Positions 22,872 to 31,642 of a DNA stretch of 47,193 nt are shown piece by piece. The stretch's first letter is position 1. Each line of letters starts with the position of its first letter. The notes beneath the pieces are model-generated. The model saw only the letters and a program-made list of their open reading frames with translations, made no database searches and was not told where the DNA came from. A program made the translations under genes and the position numbers. Origin of the DNA: Coriobacteriia bacterium (GTDB lineage: Bacteria > Actinomycetota > Coriobacteriia > Anaerosomatales > Anaerosomataceae); NCBI GenBank assembly GCA_016938135.1, contig JAFGVD010000048.1, forward strand, positions 1 to 47,193, read 5' to 3'.

Positions 22872-24041
22872 ATGAACAGGCTCCTGAAGTGGGTGACCGT
22901 CGCCGTGGTCGCGGCGACTCTAGTCGTCGCTTCTTTTGGCGGCGGTGTCGTGTTCGGCCGCCTGGGTGTGTCCTCGTCGGGCATCACGGGCTCCGCCTCT
23001 CTTCAAAGTGCCGTCCTTGAGGTCCGGGACATCATCGAGGGCCAGGCATATGAGCCCAGCAGCGATTCATCCATCACCGCAGGCGCGATCCGCGGCATGT
23101 TGGATTCGCTGGATGACCCGTATGCGGCCTATTTCGACGAGAAGCACTTTGAGATGCTCGATGAGCAGAACCGTGGGGAGTTCTACGGCATCGGCATCGT
23201 TGTCACCACCAAGGAGGGCATCCCCACGGTCGTTTCGGTCATGGAAAACACGCCTGCACAGTCCTCTGGGCTGAAGGCGGATGACCAGATCCTTTCCATA
23301 GACGGCACTCAGAAAGACGAGTGGGATCTTGACGAGGTGGTCGGTCTGATCAGGGGACCGGAAGGCACCGATGTCGAACTGGGAATCGCCCGCGGGGAAG
23401 ACGATCTTTTCGATATCACGGTGACACGCGCCAAGATCGAGACTCCCAACACCGAGTCTGAGATGCTGGACGGTTCTATCGGCTACGTCAGGCTGTACAC
23501 CTTCAATGAGAAGTCCGCTGACTCTCTGCGCAAGGCGATCGAGTCGCTCGAAGACGATGGTGCCGAAGGCATCGTGCTTGACCTGCGCGACAATCCCGGT
23601 GGCCTGCTCTCATCTTCGGTCGATGTGGTCTCGCTGTTCGTGAAAGACGGCGTCGTGGTCACGGTGAAAGATCGTGACGGCGGTGAAGAGGTCTACCGCG
23701 CGACCGGCGATGTCGCGACGGATCTGCCCCTCACGGTGCTCATCAATGAGAACAGCGCATCGGCATCGGAGATTGTGGCCGGGGCGCTGCAGGATTACGG
23801 CCGTGGCGAACTCGTCGGCGTGAAGAGCTACGGCAAGGGCAGCGTGCAGCAGATAGACACGCTGTCTTTTGGCGGAGGTATCAAGCTCACCATCGCGCGC
23901 TATTTCACGCCGAAGGACCGGTCTATCGACAAGGTCGGGCTTGAGCCGGACGTCGAGGTCGAAATGGAGCTTGCGGATCAGGCCGACAAGGCAACGGACG
24001 TGCAGCTGGAGAAGGCGGCGGACCTGCTTCGTAGCAGGTAG
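22872..24041 (+). CDS. Carboxyl-terminal processing protease (S41 family)
   Basis: This 389-residue protease has an N-terminal signal anchor (about 7-30), so the catalytic part is outside the membrane. A PDZ domain lies around 95-180 (GIGIVVTTKEGIPTVVSVMENTPA, GLKADDQILSIDG). The catalytic domain follows (200-370) with DLRDNPGGLL, the nucleophile Ser in ENSASASEIVAGAL, and the Lys in GKGSVQ about 25 residues later, the CtpA/CtpB Ser-Lys arrangement. In other bacteria these enzymes trim cell-wall hydrolases or signalling proteins. The gene starts two bases after ftsX, as in many Gram-positive genomes, which suggests a joint role in wall remodelling during division. Confidence 0.95.
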   Translation: MNRLLKWVTVAVVAATLVVASFGGGVVFGRLGVSSSGITGSASLQSAVLEVRDIIEGQAYEPSSDSSITAGAIRGMLDSLDDPYAAYFDEKHFEMLDEQNRGEFYGIGIVVTTKEGIPTVVSVMENTPAQSSGLKADDQILSIDGTQKDEWDLDEVVGLIRGPEGTDVELGIARGEDDLFDITVTRAKIETPNTESEMLDGSIGYVRLYTFNEKSADSLRKAIESLEDDGAEGIVLDLRDNPGGLLSSSVDVVSLFVKDGVVVTVKDRDGGEEVYRATGDVATDLPLTVLINENSASASEIVAGALQDYGRGELVGVKSYGKGSVQQIDTLSFGGGIKLTIARYFTPKDRSIDKVGLEPDVEVEMELADQADKATDVQLEKAADLLRSR

Positions 24042-24047
24042 CCGGCG

Positions 24048-24473
24048 CTACTCTTCGTCCTCGTCGTCATCCATCGTGACGAATGACTGAGTGTCGAACG
24101 TGCCGTCCTCCATCAGCCGAATGATCGGCCTGCTGGAAGGACGGAGTTCAGGCTCTTCCACCGGCGTGATGCCCAGGACGGTTCCGTCGCAATGCAGCTC
24201 GAATCGAGCGACGCCTTCTTCATCGGTGAAAAAGTTCAGATAGGTGAAGCTCATCACGTTGAGGAACAGGCACCCGTTGAGCAGAATCGTGGCTGACTCC
24301 GCGTCCGCCATGATCTTCACGAGTGTCACGCGACCCTCGGATATCAGCTCAGAGTCCACGGTGTAGGTATAGTCCAGCGCTTCGATGGTCTCCATAGCGC
24401 GTACCATGTCGCGTGGATTTGCGAGTGTTCCTGTGCCTATGAGGCACGGTGTAAGAATGCGATGGGAATCCAT
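24048..24473 (-). CDS. Small acidic protein of unknown function
   Basis: I do not recognise this 141-residue protein. It has no signal peptide or membrane segment and is rich in hydrophobic beta-type stretches (VTLVKIMADAESATILLNGC, LFLNVMSFTYLNFF), with a C-terminal run of nine acidic residues after a single Met (DDDEDEE at the end). The start is well supported: on the reverse strand GGGGAG lies 5-10 nt before the ATG, and an extended -10 box lies 43 nt upstream. It is convergent with the protease gene (6 nt between stops) and divergent from the RNase R gene, so it is a single-gene unit. Confidence 0.7.
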   Translation of the reverse strand: MDSHRILTPCLIGTGTLANPRDMVRAMETIEALDYTYTVDSELISEGRVTLVKIMADAESATILLNGCLFLNVMSFTYLNFFTDEEGVARFELHCDGTVLGITPVEEPELRPSSRPIIRLMEDGTFDTQSFVTMDDDEDEE

Positions 24474-24515
24474 GGGTTCTCCCCTGGCTCAGGTGTAAGG
24501 TAGCACCATACCGTC

Positions 24516-24524
24516 ATTCTAGCA
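24516..24524 (-). promoter_or_regulatory. Extended -10 promoter of the reverse-strand acidic-protein gene
   Basis: Read on the reverse strand, TGC is followed directly by TAGAAT. The start would be near 24509, giving a leader of about 35 nt to the ATG at 24473. No good -35 hexamer is seen. Confidence 0.5.
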
Positions 24525-24597
24525 CCGGCGCAAGCGGCCTCACGGTATCTCCATAGGTTGTCTGTGCCAGTCTTGTTGTGGTCCGAGAGGGGATTTT

Positions 24598-26694
24598 ATG
24601 AGGACTGACAAGCTCATAATGAAGGCGCTTCGTGGCGGGGCCGGAAAGGGTATGACCGCCGAGCAGGTCGCAGCAGCTCTTGAGCGGAGCGGTCAGGGGA
24701 TGGCCGAGGTCAAGATACAGTCGACGCTCGCTCAACTCGTGCAGTCAGGCAGTGTCATTCGAACATCGGATGGTCGCCATATCGCCCTTCGAGAGCGAAA
24801 CCTGTTGATCGGACGCCTTTCCATGAACCGCAGGGGTTTCGCTTTCGTATCCACACCTGCGGGTGAGATATACGTGGGCAGACGTGATACCGGTGGTGCG
24901 ATGCACGGCGACACGGTCGCCGTAAGGCTGGAGCAGAAGCGCAGCCGTCTCGGACGTTCCGGTGAAGTCGTCCAGGTCGTGGAGCGTTCGATGACTCACG
25001 TTGTCGGTCGCTTCGAACGACATGGGGCCCTTGGTGTGGTTGTCCCCTCAGACGCCCGCATCCGGGGAGACCTGTTCGTCGACCTGAAGTCTCAAACGGG
25101 CCCTTCGGCTCAGCCGAACGATATGGTGGTCGCGCGCATAACCCGCTATGCGACCCAGCGTGACTCGATGCAGGGCGTGCTAGAAGAAGTCCTTGGGCCT
25201 GCGGGGGCACCGGGTGTCGATATAGAGATAGTCATACGCGAGCATGGGCTCCACACGGAGTTCCCGCTGGAGGTCGAGCAGGCGGCAGAGGCCCTGGAAC
25301 AGGGCACGGAAGACGAGCTCAAGGCCGGACGTAAGGACCTGCGGGATCTGTTCACGGTCACCATCGACCCCGCTGACGCCAAGGACTTCGACGACGCCAT
25401 CTCGCTTGAGCGCGTGGAGGGGCGTTGGCGCATGTGGGTTCACATCGCGGACGTGAGCCACTACGTTCCGTGGGGAAGCGTGATCGATGGCGAGGCGGTG
25501 CAGCGTGCCACGTCCGTCTACCTCGTTGACCGGGTGCTCCCCATGCTTCCCGAGAAGCTCTCCAACGAGATCTGCTCGCTCAATCCGGGTGTGGACAGGC
25601 TTTGTTTCACCGTCGAGATGGACCTTGATCGACATGCGAACGTGGAGGACTACCGGCTTTACCCCTCGGTGATCCGTAGCGATCAGAGGTTCGACTACGG
25701 TCAGGTGCAGGGTTGGCTTGAGGACGGAGGCTTCCCTGACCCCGAGACCGAGCGTATGTTGACGGAGTTCCGCAAGGTCGCTGATGCGCTCAGTGCCCTG
25801 CGTGTTGGCCGGGGAGGGCTGGATTTTGACACCGTGGAGGCCAAGGTCCGGCTCGATGACGACGGGAAGCCTCTAGAGGTCGTTCTTCGCAAACGGACGG
25901 TCGCCACCAACATGATCGAGGAGGCGATGATCCTTGCCAACGAGGTCGTCGCCCGACACATGGTGAAGACCTCTGCCCCGATGGTCTTCCGTATACACGA
26001 AGACCCTGATCCGGACGCGTTGGGGCAGGTTGCGGTGATACTCAAGGAGTTCGACTATCCCATCAAAGATGTGCATGGTGCGAGTCCTCAGACCTTCCAG
26101 CGGATCATCGCCTTCGCCAAGGGCCGCCCGGAGGAGTTGCTGATCAACTCGCTCATGTTGCGTGCCCTTGAACGCGCGCGTTATGTCGATTATCTGGCGC
26201 CTCATTTCGGCCTCGCATCCGAGGCGTACACGCACTTCACCAGCCCTATTCGTCGCTATCCGGACCTCATAGTGCATCGGTTGCTTAAAGCCCAGCTCGC
26301 GCACGCCCTCGACAATGAACCGGTCGCATCCATGGCAGGCGAGCTGGAGTGGCTGTCAGAGCACTGTTCCATCATGGAACGTGAGGCGGAATCCGCCGAA
26401 GACCAGTCCACCAAAGTCAAGCTCGTGCAGCTTATGGCGGACCACCTTGGGGAGGAGTTCGACGGGATCATCACAGGGCTCGCCGGTTTTGGCATGTTCG
26501 TACAGCTGGAGAACACCGCCGAGGGACTGGTGCACGTGCAGACCATGGATGATGACCACTATCGCTATGATGCAGAGCGTTTCATGCTGTGGGGCGAGAA
26601 CAAAGGCGGGACCTACAGGCTGGGGCAGAGGATCAAGGTCCGTCTGCTGGATGTGAGCCTCAGCGACCGGCGGATCGACTTCGAGATAGCGTAA
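24598..26694 (+). CDS. rnr: Ribonuclease R (RNB family 3'-5' exoribonuclease)
   Basis: This 698-residue enzyme degrades structured RNA from the 3' end and helps tmRNA-mediated quality control. Domains in order: a winged-helix-like N-terminus (1-65), cold-shock/OB folds (70-220), the RNB catalytic domain (235-570) with TIDPADAKDFDDAISLE carrying the metal-binding Asp residues, YTHFTSPIRRYPDLIVHR, and a C-terminal S1 domain (610-695) with EFDGIITGLAGFGMFVQLEN. The usual Lys-rich tail after S1 is absent; the protein ends at RRIDFEIA. The ATG follows GAGAGGGG. In many genomes rnr is next to smpB; here two genes intervene. Confidence 0.97.
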   Translation: MRTDKLIMKALRGGAGKGMTAEQVAAALERSGQGMAEVKIQSTLAQLVQSGSVIRTSDGRHIALRERNLLIGRLSMNRRGFAFVSTPAGEIYVGRRDTGGAMHGDTVAVRLEQKRSRLGRSGEVVQVVERSMTHVVGRFERHGALGVVVPSDARIRGDLFVDLKSQTGPSAQPNDMVVARITRYATQRDSMQGVLEEVLGPAGAPGVDIEIVIREHGLHTEFPLEVEQAAEALEQGTEDELKAGRKDLRDLFTVTIDPADAKDFDDAISLERVEGRWRMWVHIADVSHYVPWGSVIDGEAVQRATSVYLVDRVLPMLPEKLSNEICSLNPGVDRLCFTVEMDLDRHANVEDYRLYPSVIRSDQRFDYGQVQGWLEDGGFPDPETERMLTEFRKVADALSALRVGRGGLDFDTVEAKVRLDDDGKPLEVVLRKRTVATNMIEEAMILANEVVARHMVKTSAPMVFRIHEDPDPDALGQVAVILKEFDYPIKDVHGASPQTFQRIIAFAKGRPEELLINSLMLRALERARYVDYLAPHFGLASEAYTHFTSPIRRYPDLIVHRLLKAQLAHALDNEPVASMAGELEWLSEHCSIMEREAESAEDQSTKVKLVQLMADHLGEEFDGIITGLAGFGMFVQLENTAEGLVHVQTMDDDHYRYDAERFMLWGENKGGTYRLGQRIKVRLLDVSLSDRRIDFEIA

Positions 26695-26766
26695 GACTGG
26701 CGATAAGGCGGCCTGCGGCGCTACACTGATGAATCACGTGACTATATACAACAAGGAGGCAGTTCC

Positions 26767-27828
26767 ATGCGTTCCGAATCCTTTGAGTTCTTGAACACCC
26801 TGGTCGAGGCCCCGTCCCCTTCGGGATATGAGCAGCCCGCGGCGAAGGTCTTTCGCGACTACGTGACCCCTATGGCCGATACGGTCGAGACCAATGTCAT
26901 GGGGTCCGTCCATGCAACGCTCAATGGGACCGCGGATGGCCCCAGCGTGATGCTTGCAGGCCATATCGATGAGATCGGTTTCATGGTCACCTACATTACC
27001 GACGATGGCTTCTGTGCCTTCCAGCCCATCGGTGGTCACGATCCACAGATACTGCCCGGCGCGCGCGTCACCGTGCACACAAGCGACGGTCCGTTGCTGG
27101 GTGTGCTTGGCAGACTGGCGATCCACCTTCTTGATGAAGAGGAGCGCAAGCAAGTCGTCAAGATGCACAAGATGTTCGTGGATCTGGGTCTTCCGGGCGA
27201 CGAGGTCAAAAAGCGGGTGCGCATCGGAGATCCGATCACCTACGCTGTAGGTCTGGAGACCTTCGGGCAGGGTATGGCTGTCTCACGGGCTTTCGATGAC
27301 AAAATGGGCGCATGGATAGCTGCCGAGACGCTCAGGGCTGTTCGCGAAGCGGGTGGCGCTGCAGGTGCGCTTGTCGCGGCTGCCACGGTCCAAGAGGAGA
27401 TCGGCCTTCGGGGTGGCACCACTTCGGCATACGGCGTCGACCCCGTTGTGGGTATCGCCGTGGAGGTCACTCATGCAACCGACTATCTGGATGTCGACAA
27501 GCGCAAGCATGGCGAGGTCAAGTGCGGGAGCGGACCTGTGATCTCGCGCGGCCCCAACATCAATCCACGCGTTTTCGAGTTGCTGTGTGAAGCCGCGGAG
27601 GCCGAGAATATCCCGTATCAGGTAGAGGGGGCTCCTCGGGGCACCGGTACGGACGCCAATGCGATCCAACTGTCCCGCGGCGGAAAAGCGGCCGCCCTGG
27701 TGAGCGTGCCGCTTCGTTATATGCACACGCCGACGGAGGTTCTCTCGCTCGAGGACATGGAGAACACGGTCAAGCTTCTCGCCGCTTTCGTGCTGCGTCT
27801 TAAGCCTGATACAGACTTCACTCCTTAG
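26767..27828 (+). CDS. M42 family aminopeptidase
   Basis: This 353-residue cytoplasmic metallopeptidase belongs to the M42 (TET/FrvX-type) group that forms large self-compartmentalised dodecamers and removes N-terminal residues from peptides. Visible active-site elements: AGHIDEIGFMV near residue 65 (first zinc His), SRAFDDKMG near 175 (bridging Asp), VQEEIGLRGG near 210 (catalytic Glu pair), VEVTHATDYL near 235, and RYMHTPTEVL near 320 (last His). The ATG has a strong site (CAAGGAGGC, 26753-26761). The gene is monocistronic with a possible -10 (TACACT, 26721-26726) upstream. Confidence 0.93.
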   Translation: MRSESFEFLNTLVEAPSPSGYEQPAAKVFRDYVTPMADTVETNVMGSVHATLNGTADGPSVMLAGHIDEIGFMVTYITDDGFCAFQPIGGHDPQILPGARVTVHTSDGPLLGVLGRLAIHLLDEEERKQVVKMHKMFVDLGLPGDEVKKRVRIGDPITYAVGLETFGQGMAVSRAFDDKMGAWIAAETLRAVREAGGAAGALVAAATVQEEIGLRGGTTSAYGVDPVVGIAVEVTHATDYLDVDKRKHGEVKCGSGPVISRGPNINPRVFELLCEAAEAENIPYQVEGAPRGTGTDANAIQLSRGGKAAALVSVPLRYMHTPTEVLSLEDMENTVKLLAAFVLRLKPDTDFTP

Positions 27829-27898
27829 CCATGGCTGCATGCTAAGCTGATGCGGGGAGTCCTGGCAGTCGGGGGGGATGAACCGCAGAGGTGGTGCA

Positions 27899-29311
27899 AT
27901 GACGGTCACAGTGGTCCTGACCGCGTCCATCGTTCTGCAGCTGATGGCTGCAGTCGTCGCATTGTTCTTGATTCGCACAACCGGACTCCGCTCTCCGTGG
28001 GTCCTGTTGTCGGTCGCCATGGTCCTGCAGGCGTTCCGAAGGTATCTGACTCTGCAGCTGTGGCTTTCGGTCGGACAGCGAGGCGAGGGGTATCTCAGTC
28101 AGGGAATCGTCTCGCTTCTGATAGCGCTGCTGATGCTGGGTGCCGTGCTTCTCATCCGACCGCTCTTCGAGGAGATCACCTCCCGGCGCCGGGAAGCGGA
28201 ACAGGTCGCCGCCCGCTTCAGGGCGATGTTCTCCGACCATGGGGCTGTGATGCTGCTGCTGGACGCCACGACCGGCACCATCGTCGAGGCAAACCGGGGA
28301 GCTGCCCATTACTACGGCTTTTCGGAGATGGAGCTCGTCGGTCGCAGGTTGCGTGATTTTGCGGCTGCCGATGACACGACATCCTCGGCATCTGCTGTGC
28401 CTACAAGACAGCTGACGGCGTCCGGTGAGAGCGTTGTGGAGTCACAGTGCACCGACCTGGTGCTGGATGGCCATCACTATGTATACGCGGTGCTGACCGA
28501 CGTGACCGCTCGCATGATCGCCGAGAAGCGCTTCACCGAGGCAGCCGACGAGCTTGAGTCGCTGGTTGAGGAGCTCCAGGAGTCAAACGTATTACTGGAG
28601 GAGCTCAACAATGAGCTGCATGACCGCGATGAGATGAGGGTGCGCTTCCTGGGGGCCATGAGCCACGAGCTGCGTACTCCTCTGGGAGCGATCATCGGGT
28701 TTGCGGATGTCTTGCAGGGAGGGCTTGCAGGAGATCTCAACGAAGAGCAGCGCAAGCAGATAGGCCTCATCTATGAGTCCGGGCGGCATGTCATGCACAT
28801 CGTAGAGGAGATGCTGGATATCGCGCGCATCGATTCGGGACACATGGAGCTGGGACAGGAACTCTACTCGTTGGGAGATGTGATAGAGCGAGCCGTGCAG
28901 TTGTTGGCCCCCGCCCGGGCGTCGAAATCCGTCGAGGTCAGCGTCGAGGGGACCGCAGATGTGGGCGAGATACTCGGCGATCCATGCCGAGCTGAACAAG
29001 TAGTGCTCAACATGCTCAGCAACGCGCTCAAGTACACCGATGAGGGGTCGGTCACGATATCGGCACACCGCGAGCCTACGCGCGTGGTGGTCTCGGTCAA
29101 AGACACCGGTTGTGGCATCGCCGCTTGCGATTGCGACAGGGTATTCGATGATTACTATCGCGTGACAACGAAAGGCAGTCATACGGCTACCGGGGCTGGA
29201 CTTGGACTGGCAGTCTCCCGTAGGCTTGCTAGGCTCATGGGTGGCGATATCACCGTTGAGAGCGCACTTGGAGCAGGCTCGACGTTCACATTTGCCCTGC
29301 CCGTGCGCTAG
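27899..29311 (+). CDS. Membrane PAS sensor histidine kinase (orphan)
   Basis: This 470-residue protein starts with three hydrophobic segments (about 1-95), followed by a PAS-like domain (about 105-205: [39 protein letters not shown]), a coiled coil (210-250), and a kinase core. The phosphorylated His is in [19 protein letters not shown]; the N box is [14 protein letters not shown]1 is DTGCGI and G2 is [15 protein letters not shown]. It should phosphorylate a response regulator, but none is adjacent. I preferred the ATG at 27899 with AGAGGTGG upstream; an ATG at 27878 directly after a GGGGGGG run would add seven residues. The odd Cys-containing CGIAACDCD near G1 is uncommon. Confidence 0.92.
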   Translation: MTVTVVLTASIVLQLMAAVVALFLIRTTGLRSPWVLLSVAMVLQAFRRYLTLQLWLSVGQRGEGYLSQGIVSLLIALLMLGAVLLIRPLFEEITSRRREAEQVAARFRAMFSDHGAVMLLLDATTGTIVEANRGAAHYYGFSEMELVGRRLRDFAAADDTTSSASAVPTRQLTASGESVVESQCTDLVLDGHHYVYAVLTDVTARMIAEKRFTEAADELESLVEELQESNVLLEELNNELHDRDEMRVRFLGAMSHELRTPLGAIIGFADVLQGGLAGDLNEEQRKQIGLIYESGRHVMHIVEEMLDIARIDSGHMELGQELYSLGDVIERAVQLLAPARASKSVEVSVEGTADVGEILGDPCRAEQVVLNMLSNALKYTDEGSVTISAHREPTRVVVSVKDTGCGIAACDCDRVFDDYYRVTTKGSHTATGAGLGLAVSRRLARLMGGDITVESALGAGSTFTFALPVR

Positions 29312-29340
29312 AGCCCGCCAAGCAGCCGAAGGACCGATCA

Positions 29341-29808
29341 GTGCCACGCGACGAGAAACTGATAGCCAGCAACAAGAAGGCCTACCACGACTACTTCGTG
29401 GACGAGACCTTCGAGGCCGGCATCGCTCTTTCGGGAACCGAAGTGAAGTCTCTCCGAGAGAACCGTGCCACCCTTCGTGATTCGTTCGCTGTCGTTCGCA
29501 AGGGTGAAGTGTGGCTCCACAACGTGCATATCTCGCCTTACAGTCATGGCAACCGGTCGAATCTCCAGCCGGACCGTCATCGCAAGCTGCTGCTTCACAA
29601 GAAGGAGATCCGCTATCTCATCGGCAAGACCAAGGAGAAGGGCTACACCCTTGTTCCTTTGAAGCTCTACTTCTCGCCGAACAACCTTGTGAAGGTGCAG
29701 ATCGGCTTGGCTCACGGCAAGAAGCTCTATGACAAGCGAGATGCGCTTGCCGACAGGGACCACAAGCGCGACGTTGAACGCGCGCTCAAAGATCGCGCCC
29801 GCGGTTAG
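29341..29808 (+). CDS. smpB: SsrA-binding protein SmpB
   Basis: This 155-residue protein binds tmRNA and brings it to stalled ribosomes. The core is typical: [51 protein letters not shown] and the Lys/Arg-rich C-terminal tail [22 protein letters not shown], which occupies the empty mRNA channel. The start is GTG with GAAGGA upstream. The tmRNA gene follows 97 nt downstream on the same strand, so the two partners of trans-translation are adjacent. Confidence 0.97.
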   Translation: MPRDEKLIASNKKAYHDYFVDETFEAGIALSGTEVKSLRENRATLRDSFAVVRKGEVWLHNVHISPYSHGNRSNLQPDRHRKLLLHKKEIRYLIGKTKEKGYTLVPLKLYFSPNNLVKVQIGLAHGKKLYDKRDALADRDHKRDVERALKDRARG

Positions 29809-29828
29809 AAGGCGCGGTTCTTGCTCCG

Positions 29829-29859
29829 TTACGCATTATGGTCTCCGCAGGTATATACT
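29829..29859 (+). promoter_or_regulatory. Probable tmRNA promoter
   Basis: TTACGC (29829-29834) and TATACT (29854-29859) are 19 bp apart, just after smpB. The start near 29866 would give a 40-nt 5' extension that is removed in tmRNA maturation. Confidence 0.4.
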
Positions 29860-29905
29860 GATGCACCCGCATAGCTGCGGGACGGACGTTGACAACGTCG
29901 ATTCC

Positions 29906-30254
29906 GGGGGCGACTGGATTCGACACGATAGGTCTGAGGGAAGAAGCAGGCCGAGGTCTCCTCGCCTCGTAAAACAGGGGTACCGACGCTTAAACGTCGA
30001 CAATAACTACGCTCTCGCTGCTTAATTAAGTAGCGACGTCACCCGGTGAGAGTCCCCGTCACCGGCCCTGACGTCATTCAGGGGACTACCGGGACCGCCG
30101 ATGATGGTGTGCGGTCAGGGAAAGCGATCCATCTAGGGACGGGTATGCCGGTCACGGCGTGTCACCCTTACCGAAACCCAAGCCGTGACTGAGCCTGGAG
30201 ATGCTTCCTAGGGGTCTATCGTGGACCGGAGTTCGATTCTCCGCGCCTCCACCA
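29906..30254 (+). ncRNA. ssrA: Transfer-messenger RNA (tmRNA)
   Basis: This RNA of about 349 nt rescues stalled ribosomes together with SmpB. The 5' end GGGGGCGACTGGATTCGAC is the conserved tmRNA start and pairs with CGCCTCC near the 3' end to form the acceptor stem. The T-arm is GTGGACCGGAGTTCGATTCTCC near 30222, and the CCA end is encoded. The tag frame ends at TAA 30023-30025 and reads VDNNYALAA if GTC at 29996 is the resume codon; the final YALAA is the usual degradation tag. The exact resume codon is inferred. A terminator follows. Confidence 0.97.
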
Positions 30255-30263
30255 ATGAATGCA

Positions 30264-30300
30264 GGGTCTGTCAGCAGCCGCTGGCAGACCCTTTCTGTTT
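30264..30300 (+). terminator. ssrA: Terminator of tmRNA
   Basis: Arms 30264-30275 and 30280-30291 form a 12-bp stem (one G-T wobble) with the loop AGCC, followed by TTTCTGTTT. This is the most classical intrinsic terminator in the window. Confidence 0.85.
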
Positions 30301-30659
30301 CACTCGTCAGAAGGGGACACCCGCCCACGCAGGTTCTTCTTGCGCGCGTTCACCCTCTTTGATTCGACCATTCTGCGTTTGACCGACCGGGATTTTCTCG
30401 TGGGAATCCGGGTCGGATCGACGTGTTGCGCCTCGGCGATCCGTTCGCGCAGGCGCTTTAGGCATGACTTCTTGTTGAGGTACTGGCTGCGTTCCCGGCG
30501 GCATGTGACGACGATGCCCGTGGGCCTGTGTTTGAGCCTGACGGCGCTGTCGGTCGTGTTGACGCTCTGGCCGCCAGGACCGGTGCCGCGGAACACCTGC
30601 ACGTCGCATTCCGCGAGCAGGTCGGCATCGGTCTCAGGGGTGATGTAGTCGGCGTCCAT
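30300..30659 (-). CDS. Short GGQ-domain release-factor-like protein (ArfB-type ribosome rescue)
   Basis: This 119-residue protein contains only the peptidyl-tRNA hydrolysis domain of class I release factors. The catalytic loop is [20 protein letters not shown] (GGQ near residue 29), followed by [10 protein letters not shown] and a strongly basic C-terminus ([26 protein letters not shown] is its general composition). It lacks the stop-codon-recognition domain, as do ArfB/YaeJ and related proteins that release peptides from ribosomes stalled without a stop codon. It lies convergent to tmRNA, next to the other rescue pathway. On the reverse strand a TAATAT box lies 10 nt before the ATG, with no clear ribosome binding site. 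Function is inferred from the domain. Confidence 0.88.
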   Translation of the reverse strand: MDADYITPETDADLLAECDVQVFRGTGPGGQSVNTTDSAVRLKHRPTGIVVTCRRERSQYLNKKSCLKRLRERIAEAQHVDPTRIPTRKSRSVKRRMVESKRVNARKKNLRGRVSPSDE

Positions 30660-30756
30660 GTGGACATCATATTACGACCGTCGAACTGTGGTCGCCTTAT
30701 GGTTGAAACACCCAGGTACCGGCTTCGTGTCGTAGTGCTGGCGACGCTACTCGTTG

Positions 30757-30765
30757 TGCGATACT
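30757..30765 (+). promoter_or_regulatory. Extended -10 box 6 nt before an ATG (leaderless-type promoter)
   Basis: TGC is followed by GATACT (30760-30765), and exactly six bases later comes the ATG at 30772. No ribosome binding site is present. This spacing puts the transcription start at or next to the A of ATG, as in leaderless mRNAs of Actinobacteria. Confidence 0.55.
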
Positions 30766-30771
30766 GCACCT

Positions 30772-31155
30772 ATGGTCGAGAAGAGCACACGCTGGGGTTT
30801 TGAGCGCAAAGACTGGGACGACGCAAAGCGCCAGGCCAAGGGCGTTCTCGTAGCGCATGCACGACGTCGCGAGACGACCACGTACTCCGATCTGTGCACC
30901 GAGGTGACCGCGATCCATCTCCGGCCTTATTCCTGGGCGTTGATGGCGATGCTGGGCGAGGTATGCAGCGAGGAGGATGCCGAGAGGGGCACCATGCTGG
31001 CGTCCCTGGTCACCAAGAAGGGCGGCGACGGGATGCCCGGCGCTGGTTACTTCAAGCATGCTGAGCGACTGGGTAGAGACGTGAGTGACCCTCGCGCGTT
31101 TTGGGAGTCCGAGATAGAGAAGATATTCGACATCTGGTCCAAGGAGACTGAGTGA
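30772..31155 (+). CDS. Small conserved protein of unknown function
   Basis: I cannot name this 127-residue soluble protein. It reads as one compact domain with an amphipathic N-terminal helix (DWDDAKRQAKGVLVAHARRR), a TTYSDL segment, LMAMLGEVCSEEDAERGTMLASLVT and a glycine-rich KKGGDGMPGAGYF loop, then FWESEIEKIFDIWSKE. Proteins with this LVV...G.PG.GF pattern occur in many bacteria, but I know of no assigned role. I chose the ATG that lies six bases after an extended -10 box; a GTG 18 nt upstream falls inside that promoter. The stop overlaps the next GTG start (GTGA). Confidence 0.75.
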   Translation: MVEKSTRWGFERKDWDDAKRQAKGVLVAHARRRETTTYSDLCTEVTAIHLRPYSWALMAMLGEVCSEEDAERGTMLASLVTKKGGDGMPGAGYFKHAERLGRDVSDPRAFWESEIEKIFDIWSKETE

Positions 31156-31616
31156 ACGACTTGCTGGCGCAGTTGCCTCCATATCTCAAGTACGTGGTGC
31201 TCACCTGGATCCCCTGGATAGAGCTTCGAGCTGCTGTTCCGCTAGCAGTCCAGCAGGGCGAGCAGGTCTACTTGCCGCTGATCTTGCTGGCCAACCTCGC
31301 GATCTTCTGGCCGGGGTCGCTCTTCCTGGACCTGGTCTATGACAAGATCCCCGAAGGCTCGTGGCTGCACCGCAAACTCGAGGGTATCCGAGTGAAGGCG
31401 CACCCCCTGGTGGAGAAGTACGGCGTGCTCGGCCTGGCAGTGTTCGTGGCGATACCTTTGCCGGGAACAGGCGCGTACTCCGGAACCGCTGCCGCATGGC
31501 TTCTCGGTATGGACCGGAAGAAGGCTTTTGCAGGCGTCTCTTTGGGAGTGCTCATCGCCTTTTTCCTCGTCTGGGCACTGGCGGCTGGTGTCTTGGCGGG
31601 TGTGCAGCTGCTCTAG
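31152..31616 (+). CDS. Putative small multidrug export family membrane protein (COG2426)
   Basis: This 154-residue protein has four hydrophobic segments (about 10-30, 37-57, 88-110, 125-150). The motifs YVVLTWIPWIELRAAVPLAV and GVLGLAVFVAIPLPGTGAYSGT are those of the family named putative small multi-drug export protein. The PWIELR and PLPGTGA loops recall the re-entrant loops of DedA-type proteins. Transport of drugs has not been well proved for the family, so the name is only a label. The GTG start shares GTGA with the preceding stop, indicating translational coupling. Confidence 0.88.
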   Translation: MNDLLAQLPPYLKYVVLTWIPWIELRAAVPLAVQQGEQVYLPLILLANLAIFWPGSLFLDLVYDKIPEGSWLHRKLEGIRVKAHPLVEKYGVLGLAVFVAIPLPGTGAYSGTAAAWLLGMDRKKAFAGVSLGVLIAFFLVWALAAGVLAGVQLL

Positions 31617-31627
31617 CCGGCACTGGC

Positions 31628-31636
31628 TGCTACACT
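31628..31636 (+). promoter_or_regulatory. Extended -10 box 6 nt before an ATG (leaderless-type promoter)
   Basis: TGC is followed by TACACT (31631-31636), and after six bases comes the ATG at 31643. There is no ribosome binding site. The arrangement is the same as at 30757-30772. Confidence 0.6.
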
Positions 31637-31642
31637 GACCGC

